NCBI GenBank assembly: GCA_022690815.1
Contig: JALCZJ010000018.1
Coordinates: forward strand, 1-50,829
Length of the DNA stretch: 50,829 nt
Direction of reading: 5' to 3'
Source of the DNA: Ferrimicrobium sp.
GTDB taxonomy: Bacteria; Actinomycetota; Acidimicrobiia; Acidimicrobiales; Acidimicrobiaceae
Shown: piece after piece, positions 17,245-25,341 of the stretch
Position numbering within the stretch: position 1 is the first letter of the stretch
Layout of the letters: each line of letters starts with the position of its first letter
Program-made: the position numbers and the translations under genes
The notes under the pieces: generated by a model
What the model was told of the DNA's origin: nothing
The model's input: only the letters and a program-made list of their open reading frames with translations
The model's database searches: none

Positions 17245-18879
17245 TCAGTCTGATTTGGTTCGATCTCGTCTCGATCCAATTCGCCAGGGTGTACTGTTGC
17301 GCGCCGTTGTCTCGACTGGGGAGGTGGTGCCGTGTTGAGCGATGGCCTCGTCCCCAGTGTCCATCTCCAACATCGGGAGATCGACACCGAAGCAACTACC
17401 GCGCCCCAGGCCTGGACTCGCCACCCAAGCGGTTCCTCCATGGGCATGGGTGATGGCTGCCACCAGCGAAAGCCCGAGTCCAGCGCCCCCGCGGGATCGT
17501 GAGCGTGATTCGTCAGATCGATAGAAGCGCTCGAAGACGCGGTCCAGTTGTGCGCCTTCGAGTCCCGGACCGGTATCGCACACGGTAAGCCGAACCTTCC
17601 GATCCCACTCGAGCAGTGCGATCGTCTCGTCGGTGTTGCCAAACAGGTCAGCGATCTCCTTCGCGGTACGCGCTCCTGTGGGCAGTGGCGCCTGTTTTGG
17701 AGTGATCTCGACGCGAACGACGACGGTTGCGCTCGGAGGCGTATGGGTGCGTACATTTGAGAGCAGGTTGGTGATCACTTGGGTGAGGCGATGCTCGTCG
17801 CCAAGTACGAGAGCTTCTGGCGGTATCACGAGGTCAATCTTGCGCTCTGGTTCTACAGCGGCGGCGTCCATCACCGCCGCTTTGGCTAGCTTCGCCAGAT
17901 CGACTGGTGCCAGCGACAGTGGTCGATTTTCGTCCATGCGGGCCAGAAGCAGGAGGTCCTCGATGAGGGCGGCCATACGGCTAGCTTCTGATTGGATGCG
18001 CTCCATGGCCAGTGGCGTATCCTTCACTTGATCCAATGCGCCATCAAGATAGAGCTCTGCATAGCCCTTGATGCTGGTCAACGGTGTCCGCAGCTCATGA
18101 CTGACGTCAGCGATGAATTGGCGAAGCCGTGTTTGAGAGCCCTGAGAATTTGTGTAGGCGTCTTGCAGTCGTTCGAGCATGGTGTTTAACGTGTCGGCGA
18201 GGCTGGCAATCTCTTGTGGACCATCGTCGTCCACTCGTGCCATCGAATCGCCTGCAGTGATTCCTCGCGCTTGGGAGCGCATGCGCTCAAGTGGGCTTAG
18301 TCCGATCCGAATCGAGATTGCTCCAGCGAGCCCTAACGCTAAGAGCACACCCAAGGAGACAAAGAGCTCGGCAAGTTCCAGGCGACCCAAGGTGCTCGTA
18401 ACCGAGCTCAATGGGATGGATAAGATCATCGTTGCATCAAGAGCCGGGTCGCGAGCTGCGAGCACTCGATAGGAATAGTCTGATTTCGGCAGTTCGATCG
18501 TGATGGGATGTCCCACAGGGACGTCGACGCGCTGATCACCCGGCTTGCCACTGGCAACCGCTGGGGGAGGTTCGGAAACGGAGTTTGAGAACTGACCGAT
18601 GACGGATGTCCCGTTAGAGAAGATGAGTTCGCCGTAGCTACCCTGGGGCAGTGAGACGAGACCGGCGAAGGTCGAATCACCGTACACACTGGTGTGCAGC
18701 AGTTCCCTGGCGGCCAGTGGGATGTCGCTGGTGAGTTGGGAGTCGACGCGGGTTATGAGAAAAGAGCGGAGTGCTGTAACCGTCGTGAAGTCGATCGCCA
18801 AGGTGCCAACGACCAGTGTTGCGAGTGTGATGATTAGCAGCCGAGCTCGAAGGGAGAGTTTCGGTTTCGGTCTAGGCAC
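17245..18879 (-). CDS. Sensor histidine kinase (MprB-like)
   Basis: 544 residues. Two membrane helices (about 12-33 and 180-200) flank an extracytoplasmic sensor, followed by a HAMP linker, the dimerisation/H box DVSHELRTPLTSI with the phospho-accepting His, and the ATPase lobe with N box (ITNLLSNVRTHTP), G1 DTGPGLEG, F box FERFYR and G2 GGAGLGLSLV. It starts at GTG 18879, 17 bases after the response regulator stop, so the pair is an operon. The order htrA, regulator, kinase on one strand recalls mycobacterial mprA-mprB-pepD, an envelope-stress system; the equivalence is inferred from layout. An unusual insert lies between the N box and G1 (about residues 395-425). Confidence 0.88.
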   Translation of the reverse strand: MPRPKPKLSLRARLLIITLATLVVGTLAIDFTTVTALRSFLITRVDSQLTSDIPLAARELLHTSVYGDSTFAGLVSLPQGSYGELIFSNGTSVIGQFSNSVSEPPPAVASGKPGDQRVDVPVGHPITIELPKSDYSYRVLAARDPALDATMILSIPLSSVTSTLGRLELAELFVSLGVLLALGLAGAISIRIGLSPLERMRSQARGITAGDSMARVDDDGPQEIASLADTLNTMLERLQDAYTNSQGSQTRLRQFIADVSHELRTPLTSIKGYAELYLDGALDQVKDTPLAMERIQSEASRMAALIEDLLLLARMDENRPLSLAPVDLAKLAKAAVMDAAAVEPERKIDLVIPPEALVLGDEHRLTQVITNLLSNVRTHTPPSATVVVRVEITPKQAPLPTGARTAKEIADLFGNTDETIALLEWDRKVRLTVCDTGPGLEGAQLDRVFERFYRSDESRSRSRGGAGLGLSLVAAITHAHGGTAWVASPGLGRGSCFGVDLPMLEMDTGDEAIAQHGTTSPVETTARNSTPWRIGSRRDRTKSD

Positions 18880-18896
18880 AGTTCCCGGCTCGGATT

Positions 18897-19619
18897 TCAG
18901 GATTCGCGCGCCTCAGGCGCTCGTAGGCTGTAGCCAACACCCCTGATCGTTTTGATCATTGGCGGACCATACTGGTCGAGCTTCTTGCGCAGGTAGCTGA
19001 TGTAGGTTTCGACGATATTGGCATCGCCACCGAAGTCGTACTCCCAGACATGGTCGAGGATCTGTGTCTTGGAGACGACCTTGTTGGCATTAAGCATCAA
19101 AAAACGCAGCAACTTGAATTCGGTCGCAGTGAGCTCCACAGGCTTGCCGGCGCGGAGCACCTCGTGGGTTTCGTCATCTAACGTGAGATCGTGAAACGTC
19201 TGGCGAGAGACCTCGGCCGGTCCACCACCAGTTCTGCGCAGGACCGCCTCGATGCGCGCGGTGAGCTCGGCGAGCGAAAACGGCTTGGTGATGTAGTCGT
19301 CGGAGCCGAGTCGAAGGCCTTCGACGCGATCTTCGATGGAGTCACGGGCGGTTAGGAACAGGATGGGCGTGTCATCGCGCTCTTCGCGAAGTCGTTTGAC
19401 AACCTGAAAGCCGTCGAGGCCAGGCATCATGACGTCCAGGACAATAAGGTCGGGCCGAAACGATTTGGTCAGCTCCAATGCCTCGCGTCCGGAGGCAGCG
19501 ATGTTGACCTCGTAGCCTTCGAAGTTGAGTGCCATCTGGAGCAGCTCCGTTATGGGGAGCTCATCATCGACGACGAGCACGCGCTTGTCCTTCGATGGCC
19601 GTCCCTGTGTCGATGTCAT
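18897..19619 (-). CDS. OmpR-family response regulator (MprA-like)
   Basis: 240 residues from ATG 19619, with GGAGA 4 bases upstream; the longer in-frame extension to 19742 would run through the hairpin of htrA and is rejected. The receiver domain has the acidic pocket VVDDE, the phospho-accepting Asp in LIVLDVMMPG, the Thr of FLTARDS and the Lys of ITKPF. The C-terminal winged helix (ELTATEFKLLRFLM to IKTIRGVGYSLR) is OmpR/PhoB type. It is partner of the kinase that follows, and lies after htrA, separated from it by a strong hairpin. Confidence 0.93.
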   Translation of the reverse strand: MTSTQGRPSKDKRVLVVDDELPITELLQMALNFEGYEVNIAASGREALELTKSFRPDLIVLDVMMPGLDGFQVVKRLREERDDTPILFLTARDSIEDRVEGLRLGSDDYITKPFSLAELTARIEAVLRRTGGGPAEVSRQTFHDLTLDDETHEVLRAGKPVELTATEFKLLRFLMLNANKVVSKTQILDHVWEYDFGGDANIVETYISYLRKKLDQYGPPMIKTIRGVGYSLRAPEARES

Positions 19620-19706
19620 GCATTCTCCTTGCGTTGATGATAGCCGAGCAAGATCAACCGCTAAGCATCGAGGCTGATGCGGCGCAGTTGTGCACCGGTG
19701 AGCGCG

Positions 19707-19742
19707 ATGACACCGCCAACTGGGGGCGGTTGGCGGTGTCAT
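19707..19742 (-). terminator. Strong terminator hairpin after htrA
   Basis: A perfect 14-bp stem: ATGACACCGCCAAC at 19707-19720, loop of 8, GTTGGCGGTGTCAT at 19729-19742, starting about 31 bases beyond the htrA stop codon. There is no T run. It separates htrA from the regulator-kinase genes and probably reduces read-through. Confidence 0.8.
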
Positions 19743-19773
19743 TGGATTGATAACCGTGATGCGGTTTCGTCAT

Positions 19774-21366
19774 CTAAGCTGCTGGTGCGTTGCCTAGGGT
19801 GATGGTTAGGGTAGATATACCAGACTGAGATAGTACCTTGAGCGTTACTGATGCTCCGGGTGACTTCGAGGTGACGTCGGTGACAAGCTGCGATGCGTCA
19901 GTGACTGACTTTCCATCAAAGCCGATGATGACATCACCCGAGGTGAGGCCAGCATTCGATGCAGGGGACCCAGGGTAGATATAGTCGATCAGGGCCCCTT
20001 TCTGGTTCGTCGGATAGCCGAGCTGAGCGGCGGCCTGTGCATTCATGGTCTGGATGCCAACGCCAAGGAAGGCCTTGGCTGTCGTTGTACCATTTGATGA
20101 ACCCGATGACGACTTTGTGTAGTAGCTCGGATCCTTCAGGATGTGCTTGACCACCGGTAAGACCGAATCAATCGATTCGGCAAACCCGAGGTTCTGCGCT
20201 GGTGTCTGGGAGGTCGACGAGATAATAGCTGTATCCATGCCGACCACCTGACCGGCGGCGTTGACGAGCGGACCTCCGGAGTTACCAGGGTTGATAGGCG
20301 CATCCGTCTGGATCATCTGTGTCAGGTGCTCACTGAGGTTCTGATCTTGGGCGGTGATCGAACGGTTCAGCGCCGATACGATCCCCTGGGTAACCGTCGG
20401 GTCACCCTGGAGCGCCAACGCGTTGCCGATTGCCACGACTGGGTCCCCGACTTGGAGCTGCGCTGAGTTGCCGAACTTGACGGTCGGAAGGTTTGACAAC
20501 CCCTCAATCTGAAGCACCGCAACGTCGTGAGCGGGATCGGTGCCGATGACCTTGACTGGATAGGACTTGGACTGGTTATACAGCGTTGCCTGTACCGATG
20601 TCGCCCCAGCAATCACGTGGTTGTTGGTCAAGACGAGTCCACTCGAGCTAAAAATCATCCCAGTCCCAGCATCCTCAAACTGGCTGGTGCCGAGGAAACC
20701 ATTGTTCGTGGAACCTTCTGCCGTGATATCCACGACGGCTGGCTCGACTTTGGCCAGGATCTGGGGGACATTGAGACTGCCGTTCCCATTGAGTCCAGAC
20801 CCCTGAATCGATGTTGGAGATGCCGATGACTCGCTGATGACCACCGGCTTGGAATTGGACGAGTTGGTGAGGTGCACAACCGTGAAGCTGGTACCCACCG
20901 CTACCACCGCTGCGACCACTGCGGCAGTGAGAACCGTGAGTCCAGAGAACCGACGTTGTGAGAGTGACCCCCTGCTTTTGCCCTTCTTGGTGGTGCTCGA
21001 CGCCGGTGCAGACGGGGCCGGCGAGGTCCAGGACGAGGCGTATTCGTAGCCGGCGTAACCGGGCGAGGAGGTTGACGAAGGGCCCGAACCCCGAGTAGGA
21101 CCACCGACCCCACTGCCGTCTAGGTCGCCTTCGTTGGCCGGCACCGAATCATTCACCAGATTGCCGCCCGAGGCCAGCGTGTCGCCAGCAGACCATCCAT
21201 CACCAGAGGGCCATCCATCACCAATGGTCGCATCGTCACTCGTCGACCCTTGATCAGTGGGCCCTTGATCTGTCGGCGCAGCATCGCTAGGAATTTCTTG
21301 CGTCGGATCATCCCCGTTGGTGGGTTCTAACGAGTGCTCGTCTTCGGGAAACTCATTGTTATTCAT
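19774..21366 (-). CDS. HtrA-like membrane-anchored serine protease with PDZ domain
   Basis: 530 residues. A long acidic, Gly/Ser/Asp-rich cytoplasmic part (1-130) precedes one membrane helix (LTVLTAAVVAAVVAVGTSF), then a trypsin-like domain with His in LTNNHVI, Asp in DPAHDVAVLQI and Ser in NPGNSGGPL, then a C-terminal PDZ domain (AFLGVGIQTMN to VTLKVLSQSG). The family degrades or refolds damaged envelope proteins. The domain order equals mycobacterial PepD/HtrA. ATG 21366 follows AAAGG at 8 bases. Together with the two-component genes downstream it probably forms an envelope-stress module. Confidence 0.93.
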   Translation of the reverse strand: MNNNEFPEDEHSLEPTNGDDPTQEIPSDAAPTDQGPTDQGSTSDDATIGDGWPSGDGWSAGDTLASGGNLVNDSVPANEGDLDGSGVGGPTRGSGPSSTSSPGYAGYEYASSWTSPAPSAPASSTTKKGKSRGSLSQRRFSGLTVLTAAVVAAVVAVGTSFTVVHLTNSSNSKPVVISESSASPTSIQGSGLNGNGSLNVPQILAKVEPAVVDITAEGSTNNGFLGTSQFEDAGTGMIFSSSGLVLTNNHVIAGATSVQATLYNQSKSYPVKVIGTDPAHDVAVLQIEGLSNLPTVKFGNSAQLQVGDPVVAIGNALALQGDPTVTQGIVSALNRSITAQDQNLSEHLTQMIQTDAPINPGNSGGPLVNAAGQVVGMDTAIISSTSQTPAQNLGFAESIDSVLPVVKHILKDPSYYTKSSSGSSNGTTTAKAFLGVGIQTMNAQAAAQLGYPTNQKGALIDYIYPGSPASNAGLTSGDVIIGFDGKSVTDASQLVTDVTSKSPGASVTLKVLSQSGISTLTITLGNAPAA

Positions 21367-21719
21367 GGTGCGCGCCTTTCTCTCTACTCAGCTCGCCGTA
21401 CTCTGACCACGCGCCGTGGCTCTCGCGCGAGTTGAGGTTCAAAACCCAATGCACTAACTTTCTGTGATCCATTCTTATGTTCCATGCTTTGAGAAACCTT
21501 AGGAACAGGTAGGAGCTTGACGAATGGATGACAGCTCTCCTTCTCACGGTAGTGCCTTTTTCATGGTAATGGAGTGCGCCGGCAGTACCGTTCGATGTGC
21601 GATTCAACCAGACGGTCGAAGTGTCTTAAGTGTAATGCCCCACCACCTAAAGAATTGGGACGACAAAACCTAAGCATCCGACGATGCGAGCTGGTCTTTG
21701 CGTTGTGAGATGCTCGGGC
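21367..21719. other. Intergenic region upstream of htrA
   Basis: About 350 bases between htrA and the fragment at 21720. It should hold the htrA promoter, but I could not single out one box pair with confidence. The stretch around 21625-21650 (TTAAGTGTAATGCCCCACC) could be a mobile-element edge, since it directly follows the transposase-like tail; this is a guess. Confidence 0.35.
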
Positions 21720-21983
21720 CTAGGCGACCCTCTCTGCTGCGGTGACCTGGAATCCGAGAGCTTCAATCCGCTTGCTCAGTCGCTTTACCTGAACCGTTGG
21801 ATCGTCGTGGCTCTCGAAGTAATTGGCACCTGATTCTTCAGATGCACAAAGGATAGCACAAGCATTACCTGCATCTGTGGTGTGCGCTCGTTCATCAGGA
21901 CTAAGAGCTTGCTGGACTCTAGCGCCCTTGAAAACGTGGCTCTCGGTGCTCTTGAAGGGCCCGAAGTGCTTCGCGCGCGTCAT
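21720..21983 (-). pseudogene. Possible transposase C-terminal fragment
   Basis: The last 45 residues of this frame, reading ESGANYFESHDDPTVQVKRL then SKRIEALGFQVTAAERVA, resemble the tail of actinobacterial transposases, which often end with D-P-x-H-x-x-R-L-x-x-x-L-E-x-L-G-x-x-V-T. The part upstream of it overlaps the end of the crotonase gene and shows no resemblance. I read it as a remnant left by an insertion at the end of the crotonase gene. Assignment to a specific insertion-sequence family is not possible by eye. Confidence 0.35.
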
Positions 21984-22698
21984 CGGAGCGCATCAAAGCG
22001 ACATTTGCCTCAGCTGCGCGAGCGAGTTGCGTGCCGAGGCGCTCTCGGCGCTCGCTGACAAGCAATCGTTTCGTCGCCTGCACGGCGAGTGGAGGATTCG
22101 CGGCAAGCCTGTTGGCAAGTCCTAAAGTGGCAGCTTCGAGGGCTTGGAGCGAAGGGTGCACTGATTGCACGAGGCCGAGCTGTTTGGCCTCGCCAGCGGT
22201 GATATCGCGACCGGTGAGTGCGATCTCTGCTAATGTGGAGTAGGTCAGAACGTCAGCTAGCAAGCTCAGCGATCCAAGGTCGGCAACGATTCCGATTCGG
22301 ACCTCGCGGAGAGAGAAGATCGCGGTCTGTGATGCCAGACGCCAATCGCACGCAGCAGCCAAATCAAGGCCTCCCCCGATGCAGTAACCATGGACCGCGG
22401 CCAATGTGGGCTTGCTCACGGTGGCGAGCGATGCGAATCCACGTTGGAGGGGTTCGATGTCGTCGGCGGTCTTGACGGCTTGTGATCCAGGTGCCATCTC
22501 ATGCAGATCCAGTCCGGCACTAAAGTGGGGACCGTTCGCACGGACGATGATTACTCGTGTCGCTGGATCGTGCTCCAAGGTCTCGATCGCTTGCGGCAAC
22601 TCCTCGAAGAACATAGCATTCATGGCGTTGAGCTTGGATGGTCGGTTGAGCGTCAGCTCGCTGATCCCGTTATTGGTCGTGATTGTCAACGTCTCCAT
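21919..22698 (-). CDS. Enoyl-CoA hydratase/isomerase (crotonase family)
   Basis: 259 residues from ATG 22698, with GGAGA 5 bases upstream. LNRPSKLNAMNAMFFEEL, the oxyanion-hole pair in FSAGLDLHEM and VHGYCIGGGLDLAAACDWRLA, and IGIVADLGSLSLL identify a crotonase fold. The position that is normally Glu in hydratases (G-x-x-P-D-x-G-x-x) reads GIVADLGS, with the Asp typical of dienoyl-CoA isomerase-like or other crotonases, so the reaction may be isomerisation rather than hydration. It is divergent from sufD and shares the intergenic region that contains operator site 2. Its 3' end overlaps a transposase-like fragment. Confidence 0.85.
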   Translation of the reverse strand: METLTITTNNGISELTLNRPSKLNAMNAMFFEELPQAIETLEHDPATRVIIVRANGPHFSAGLDLHEMAPGSQAVKTADDIEPLQRGFASLATVSKPTLAAVHGYCIGGGLDLAAACDWRLASQTAIFSLREVRIGIVADLGSLSLLADVLTYSTLAEIALTGRDITAGEAKQLGLVQSVHPSLQALEAATLGLANRLAANPPLAVQATKRLLVSERRERLGTQLARAAEANVALMRSDDAREALRALQEHREPRFQGR

Positions 22699-22744
22699 CG
22701 ATGTCTCCTGTCGGTGTCGCTTCGGGGGATTCTCCCAGATTAGC

Positions 22745-22758
22745 ACTATGCTGATAGG
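22745..22758 (+). promoter_or_regulatory. SUF operator candidate, site 2 (sufD)
   Basis: ACTAT-GCTG-ATAGG within TTAGCACTATGCTGATAGGG. It matches site 3 before sufC at GCACTAT and GATAGGGT and site 1 in reverse. It lies in the divergent region between the crotonase and sufD, about 160 bases before the sufD start, so it could also affect the crotonase. Confidence 0.6.
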
Positions 22759-22881
22759 GTAAACCATGACGCCGGGCGATCGCTAATCTGTAGTGCTCGT
22801 GAGGGCGGTACCCAGAAGGGCTTTGCTCGTGGGATTAACGCCCACAGAGTCGAGCTTGCTGGGTTTGGTTCGGGTGGCGGT

Positions 22882-22935
22882 ATGGAAACAGCGTTTGCAA
22901 TTGAACGAAGGAGAACGTGTGGGGTCCTTAGGTGA
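22882..22935 (+). CDS. Possible 17-residue leader peptide overlapping the sufD start
   Basis: An ATG at 22882 opens an 18-codon frame (17 residues: METAFAIERRRTCGVLR and stop) that overlaps the first codons of sufD in another frame. Its stop is 15 bases past the sufD GTG. Such an arrangement could couple or attenuate sufD translation. The frame is short enough to be chance, and only a modest purine stretch (GGTGGCGG) precedes it. Confidence 0.2.
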   Translation: METAFAIERRRTCGVLR

Positions 22936-24118
22936 GGATGTAGCTTGGCAATTGCCGGTTCGAAGCACGGCGAGAGCTGCCGAGATGGGGCGGCTGGAGC
23001 GACCGACTGAGGCGCTTGAGTGCTGGCGATACTCTCCAATTGATGACGTCCAATGGGACCGGTATCAGGGTTCGGGTATCGAGAGCGATGAAGCTCTTTG
23101 GTCGCGAGCGACTGAGATGCTCGCGACCTTCGGCCCTATGGATAGCGTCATTCGGATCGATGGGGGCCACCTCGTGGATATCGACTCCCACTCCGATGGG
23201 GTCATGGCTGTGGAGGTTCAAGCCATTGGGGAGTTTCTCCGCCAAGCGGATGAGAGCCTGTTGTCGCTGACCACGCTGCTTGCACCGGGTCGACTGGAGG
23301 TCAACCTCGACACATCCGTGCATCGCATTGGCATCATCACCTGCGGCAGCGGTGCCGATGCTGGGCTCTGGAGCTGGCTTCGGATATCGGTTGCGCCAGG
23401 CGCGAGCGTGGAGATCATCCAGATTGACCTTCTGAGCGGATCGGTGCTGCATGCTCCCGTCATTGAGATCTTCGGTGGCGAGAAGGCGTCGATTACCTAT
23501 CGACAGCAGCTCGATCACGATCGGCAGGCACTGAGCTTGGGCTATGTAAGGTTCCGATTAGGCGCCGATGCGCGGCTTGAGATCGATACGGCGAGTACCC
23601 ATCAGGGCTACACCCGGGTTCGCACCGACGGTACGCTCCAAGGCGCCCGCGCCAGTGCCGTCATCAGGGTTGGCTACGTGGTGGGCGCCGCAGAGCGGGT
23701 CGATTATCGGACTTTCATCACGCATGATGCACCGCGCACGAAGAGCGATTTGCTCTACAAGGGGGTGGTCAATGGCGATGGTAGCTCGATTTACACTGGC
23801 ACCATCACCATCACGCCGCTTGGAGGAGGCTCTGAAGCCTTCCAGACGAACCGGAATGTGCTGCTCTCCGAGGAGGCGCTCGCTTGGTCGGTCCCCAACC
23901 TTGATATCCAAATTAGCGATGTGAAATGCTCTCATGCCTCCACCGTTGGACCGATCGACGAAGAGCAGCTGTTTTATCTTGCATCCAAGGGCTTCCCGGC
24001 CGAGGAGGCACGCCGGACGCTGGCTCGGGCATTCTTTGCTGATATGGGTGATGATTTCGCCGTGGAACAACGATCCTTGCGCGCGGCGGTGGATGAAAAG
24101 TGGGAGTCGGGTCAATGA
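22919..24118 (+). CDS. sufD: Fe-S cluster assembly protein SufD
   Basis: 399 residues if started at GTG 22919, which has a near-perfect AAGGAGA four bases upstream, the same arrangement as sufB; in-frame starts back to 22793 lack a ribosome site. The beta-helix core of SufB/SufD is present, with the typical C-terminal block NRNVLLSEEALAWSVPNLDI, then DVKCSHASTVGPIDEEQLFYL and ASKGFPAEEARRTLARAFF, where the conserved His of the SufD interface lies. SufD pairs with SufB and SufC in the scaffold. The stop TGA overlaps the next start (ATGA), so the Rieske gene is coupled. Confidence 0.95.
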   Translation: MGSLGEDVAWQLPVRSTARAAEMGRLERPTEALECWRYSPIDDVQWDRYQGSGIESDEALWSRATEMLATFGPMDSVIRIDGGHLVDIDSHSDGVMAVEVQAIGEFLRQADESLLSLTTLLAPGRLEVNLDTSVHRIGIITCGSGADAGLWSWLRISVAPGASVEIIQIDLLSGSVLHAPVIEIFGGEKASITYRQQLDHDRQALSLGYVRFRLGADARLEIDTASTHQGYTRVRTDGTLQGARASAVIRVGYVVGAAERVDYRTFITHDAPRTKSDLLYKGVVNGDGSSIYTGTITITPLGGGSEAFQTNRNVLLSEEALAWSVPNLDIQISDVKCSHASTVGPIDEEQLFYLASKGFPAEEARRTLARAFFADMGDDFAVEQRSLRAAVDEKWESGQ

Positions 24119-24459
24119 CTGAATCTGTGGGAGTATCCGGGGACTTTGAAGAGGGAAAGGCCGTCAAGGTCGACTTCGCCGGCTTCCCGGTGGTAGTTGT
24201 GCGAATCGATGGCGAACTCTTCGCCATTGGAGACACATGCTCGCATGCTAAGTACAGCCTTTCCGAGGGGGAAGTGTACGCCGAGGAGCGAGAGATCGAG
24301 TGTTGGAAGCATGGTAGCACGTTTTCACTAAGAGATGGACATCCGACGTGTTTCCCAGCTACGAAGGCTGTTCCGGTGTTCGATGTTGCTGAGCGCGATG
24401 GGGTGGTACTCCTCAGTCGTTCAGAGGATGACACAATTGATGCGAAGCGAGGTAGATAA
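24115..24459 (+). CDS. Rieske-type [2Fe-2S] ferredoxin in the SUF operon
   Basis: 114 residues. ATG 24115 overlaps the sufD stop as ATGA. The Rieske motifs are CSHAKYS and CWKHGS, giving two Cys and two His for a [2Fe-2S] cluster; the spacing equals dioxygenase-type Rieske ferredoxins. A Rieske ferredoxin gene beside sufD is known in actinobacterial SUF operons such as those of Streptomyces. It may deliver electrons for cluster assembly; the precise role is not established. It is followed by the second sufC-like gene after four bases. Confidence 0.93.
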   Translation: MTESVGVSGDFEEGKAVKVDFAGFPVVVVRIDGELFAIGDTCSHAKYSLSEGEVYAEEREIECWKHGSTFSLRDGHPTCFPATKAVPVFDVAERDGVVLLSRSEDDTIDAKRGR

Positions 24460-24463
24460 ACCA

Positions 24464-25204
24464 GTGACACTGTTATCGGTCAGGGATCTTCACGTATCTA
24501 TCGGAGCTACGCAGGTGTTGGCAGGGATAGATCTTCACATCGATTCCGGCGAGGTTGTCGCGGTCATGGGACCGAATGGATCCGGCAAGAGTACGTTGGT
24601 GTCGACAATTATGGGGCGTCCGAGCTATGTGGTCGACCACGGCGCTATTGAGATCGACGGCAAGCCTATCGCCGACTGGTCTACCGACCAACGAGCCCGT
24701 AGTGGCCTCGCGCTCATCTCGCAAAGCCAGCCCGAGATCCCAGGGGTGCGCGTCGATGAGCTGGTCACCTCCATGTATCGCTTCCGCGACCTCGATGCCC
24801 AACAGGTATCTGAGCGTATTACTTCGGAGGCGCGTGATCTATCCCTCGATGAGAAGCTACTCAATCGTTGGGTTAATGTTGACCTCTCTGGGGGCGAGCG
24901 CAAGAAGCTCGAGACGCTGCTCGTTAGCGCAGTTCCCGAGTCACTGGTAATTGGTGATGAGATCGATTCGGGTCTTGACATCGATGCCCTACGTGACGTG
25001 GCGCGTCGACTTCGGAGGTTGAACGAGGAGCAAGGAACAGCGCTGCTCCTCATCACCCACTATCCGCGGCTGTTGCGAGAGATACGTGCAGATCGGGTTC
25101 TCGTGTTGGTGCGGGGAAAGATCGTTGCTGAAGGCGGCATGCACCTAGCGGTCGAGCTTGAGAGCACTGGCTACCAACGCTTTGGAGTAGATGCCATAAG
25201 CTGA
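24464..25204 (+). CDS. SufC-like ABC ATPase, divergent paralogue
   Basis: 246 residues from GTG 24464 (TLLSVRDLHVSIG is the normal SufC opening; GAGGT lies upstream); an in-frame ATG at 24440 is an alternative. It has Walker A GPNGSGKS, the SufC-type EIPGV after the Q-loop, signature LSGGERKKLE, Walker B ending in GDEIDSGLDIDAL, and H-loop ITHYPRLL. It is clearly of the SufC subfamily. It differs from the other SufC in the window: the Q-loop region is LALISQSQPEIPGV instead of the usual FLAFQYPEEIPGV, and LVIGDE replaces LAILDE. Being in the sufD-Rieske operon, it may be the SufD partner or a specialised copy. Confidence 0.9.
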   Translation: MTLLSVRDLHVSIGATQVLAGIDLHIDSGEVVAVMGPNGSGKSTLVSTIMGRPSYVVDHGAIEIDGKPIADWSTDQRARSGLALISQSQPEIPGVRVDELVTSMYRFRDLDAQQVSERITSEARDLSLDEKLLNRWVNVDLSGGERKKLETLLVSAVPESLVIGDEIDSGLDIDALRDVARRLRRLNEEQGTALLLITHYPRLLREIRADRVLVLVRGKIVAEGGMHLAVELESTGYQRFGVDAIS

Positions 25205-25212
25205 GCCATGTC

Positions 25213-25341
25213 ATGGTCTTAGTGATGGATCCGGCCTGTCGCTGTGGCCACTATCAACGGTTCTGTTGTAGCTGTGGTAAAGAGATTGGGCTTTGCTCTT
25301 ATCAAAGGGCGACGGTAGCGCGCTCACACATCGTTCGTTAG
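25213..25341 (+). CDS. Possible Cys-rich small protein (42 residues)
   Basis: ATG 25213, just after the second sufC stop, opens a 42-residue frame with six Cys in 20 residues: ACRCGHYQRFCCSCGKEIGLC. The C-x-C, CC-x-C and C spacing resembles a zinc ribbon or small metal-binding protein. A second Met at 25225 is possible. There is no clear ribosome site, and its end overlaps the convergent reductase gene by 18 bases, so it may be a chance frame. If real, it would be a fourth gene of the sufD block. Confidence 0.35.
   Translation: MVLVMDPACRCGHYQRFCCSCGKEIGLCSYQRATVARSHIVR

Noticed and set aside
22793-22918. SufD start at GTG 22793
   Set aside because: No ribosome site there, whereas GTG 22919 has AAGGAGA at four bases, as before sufB.
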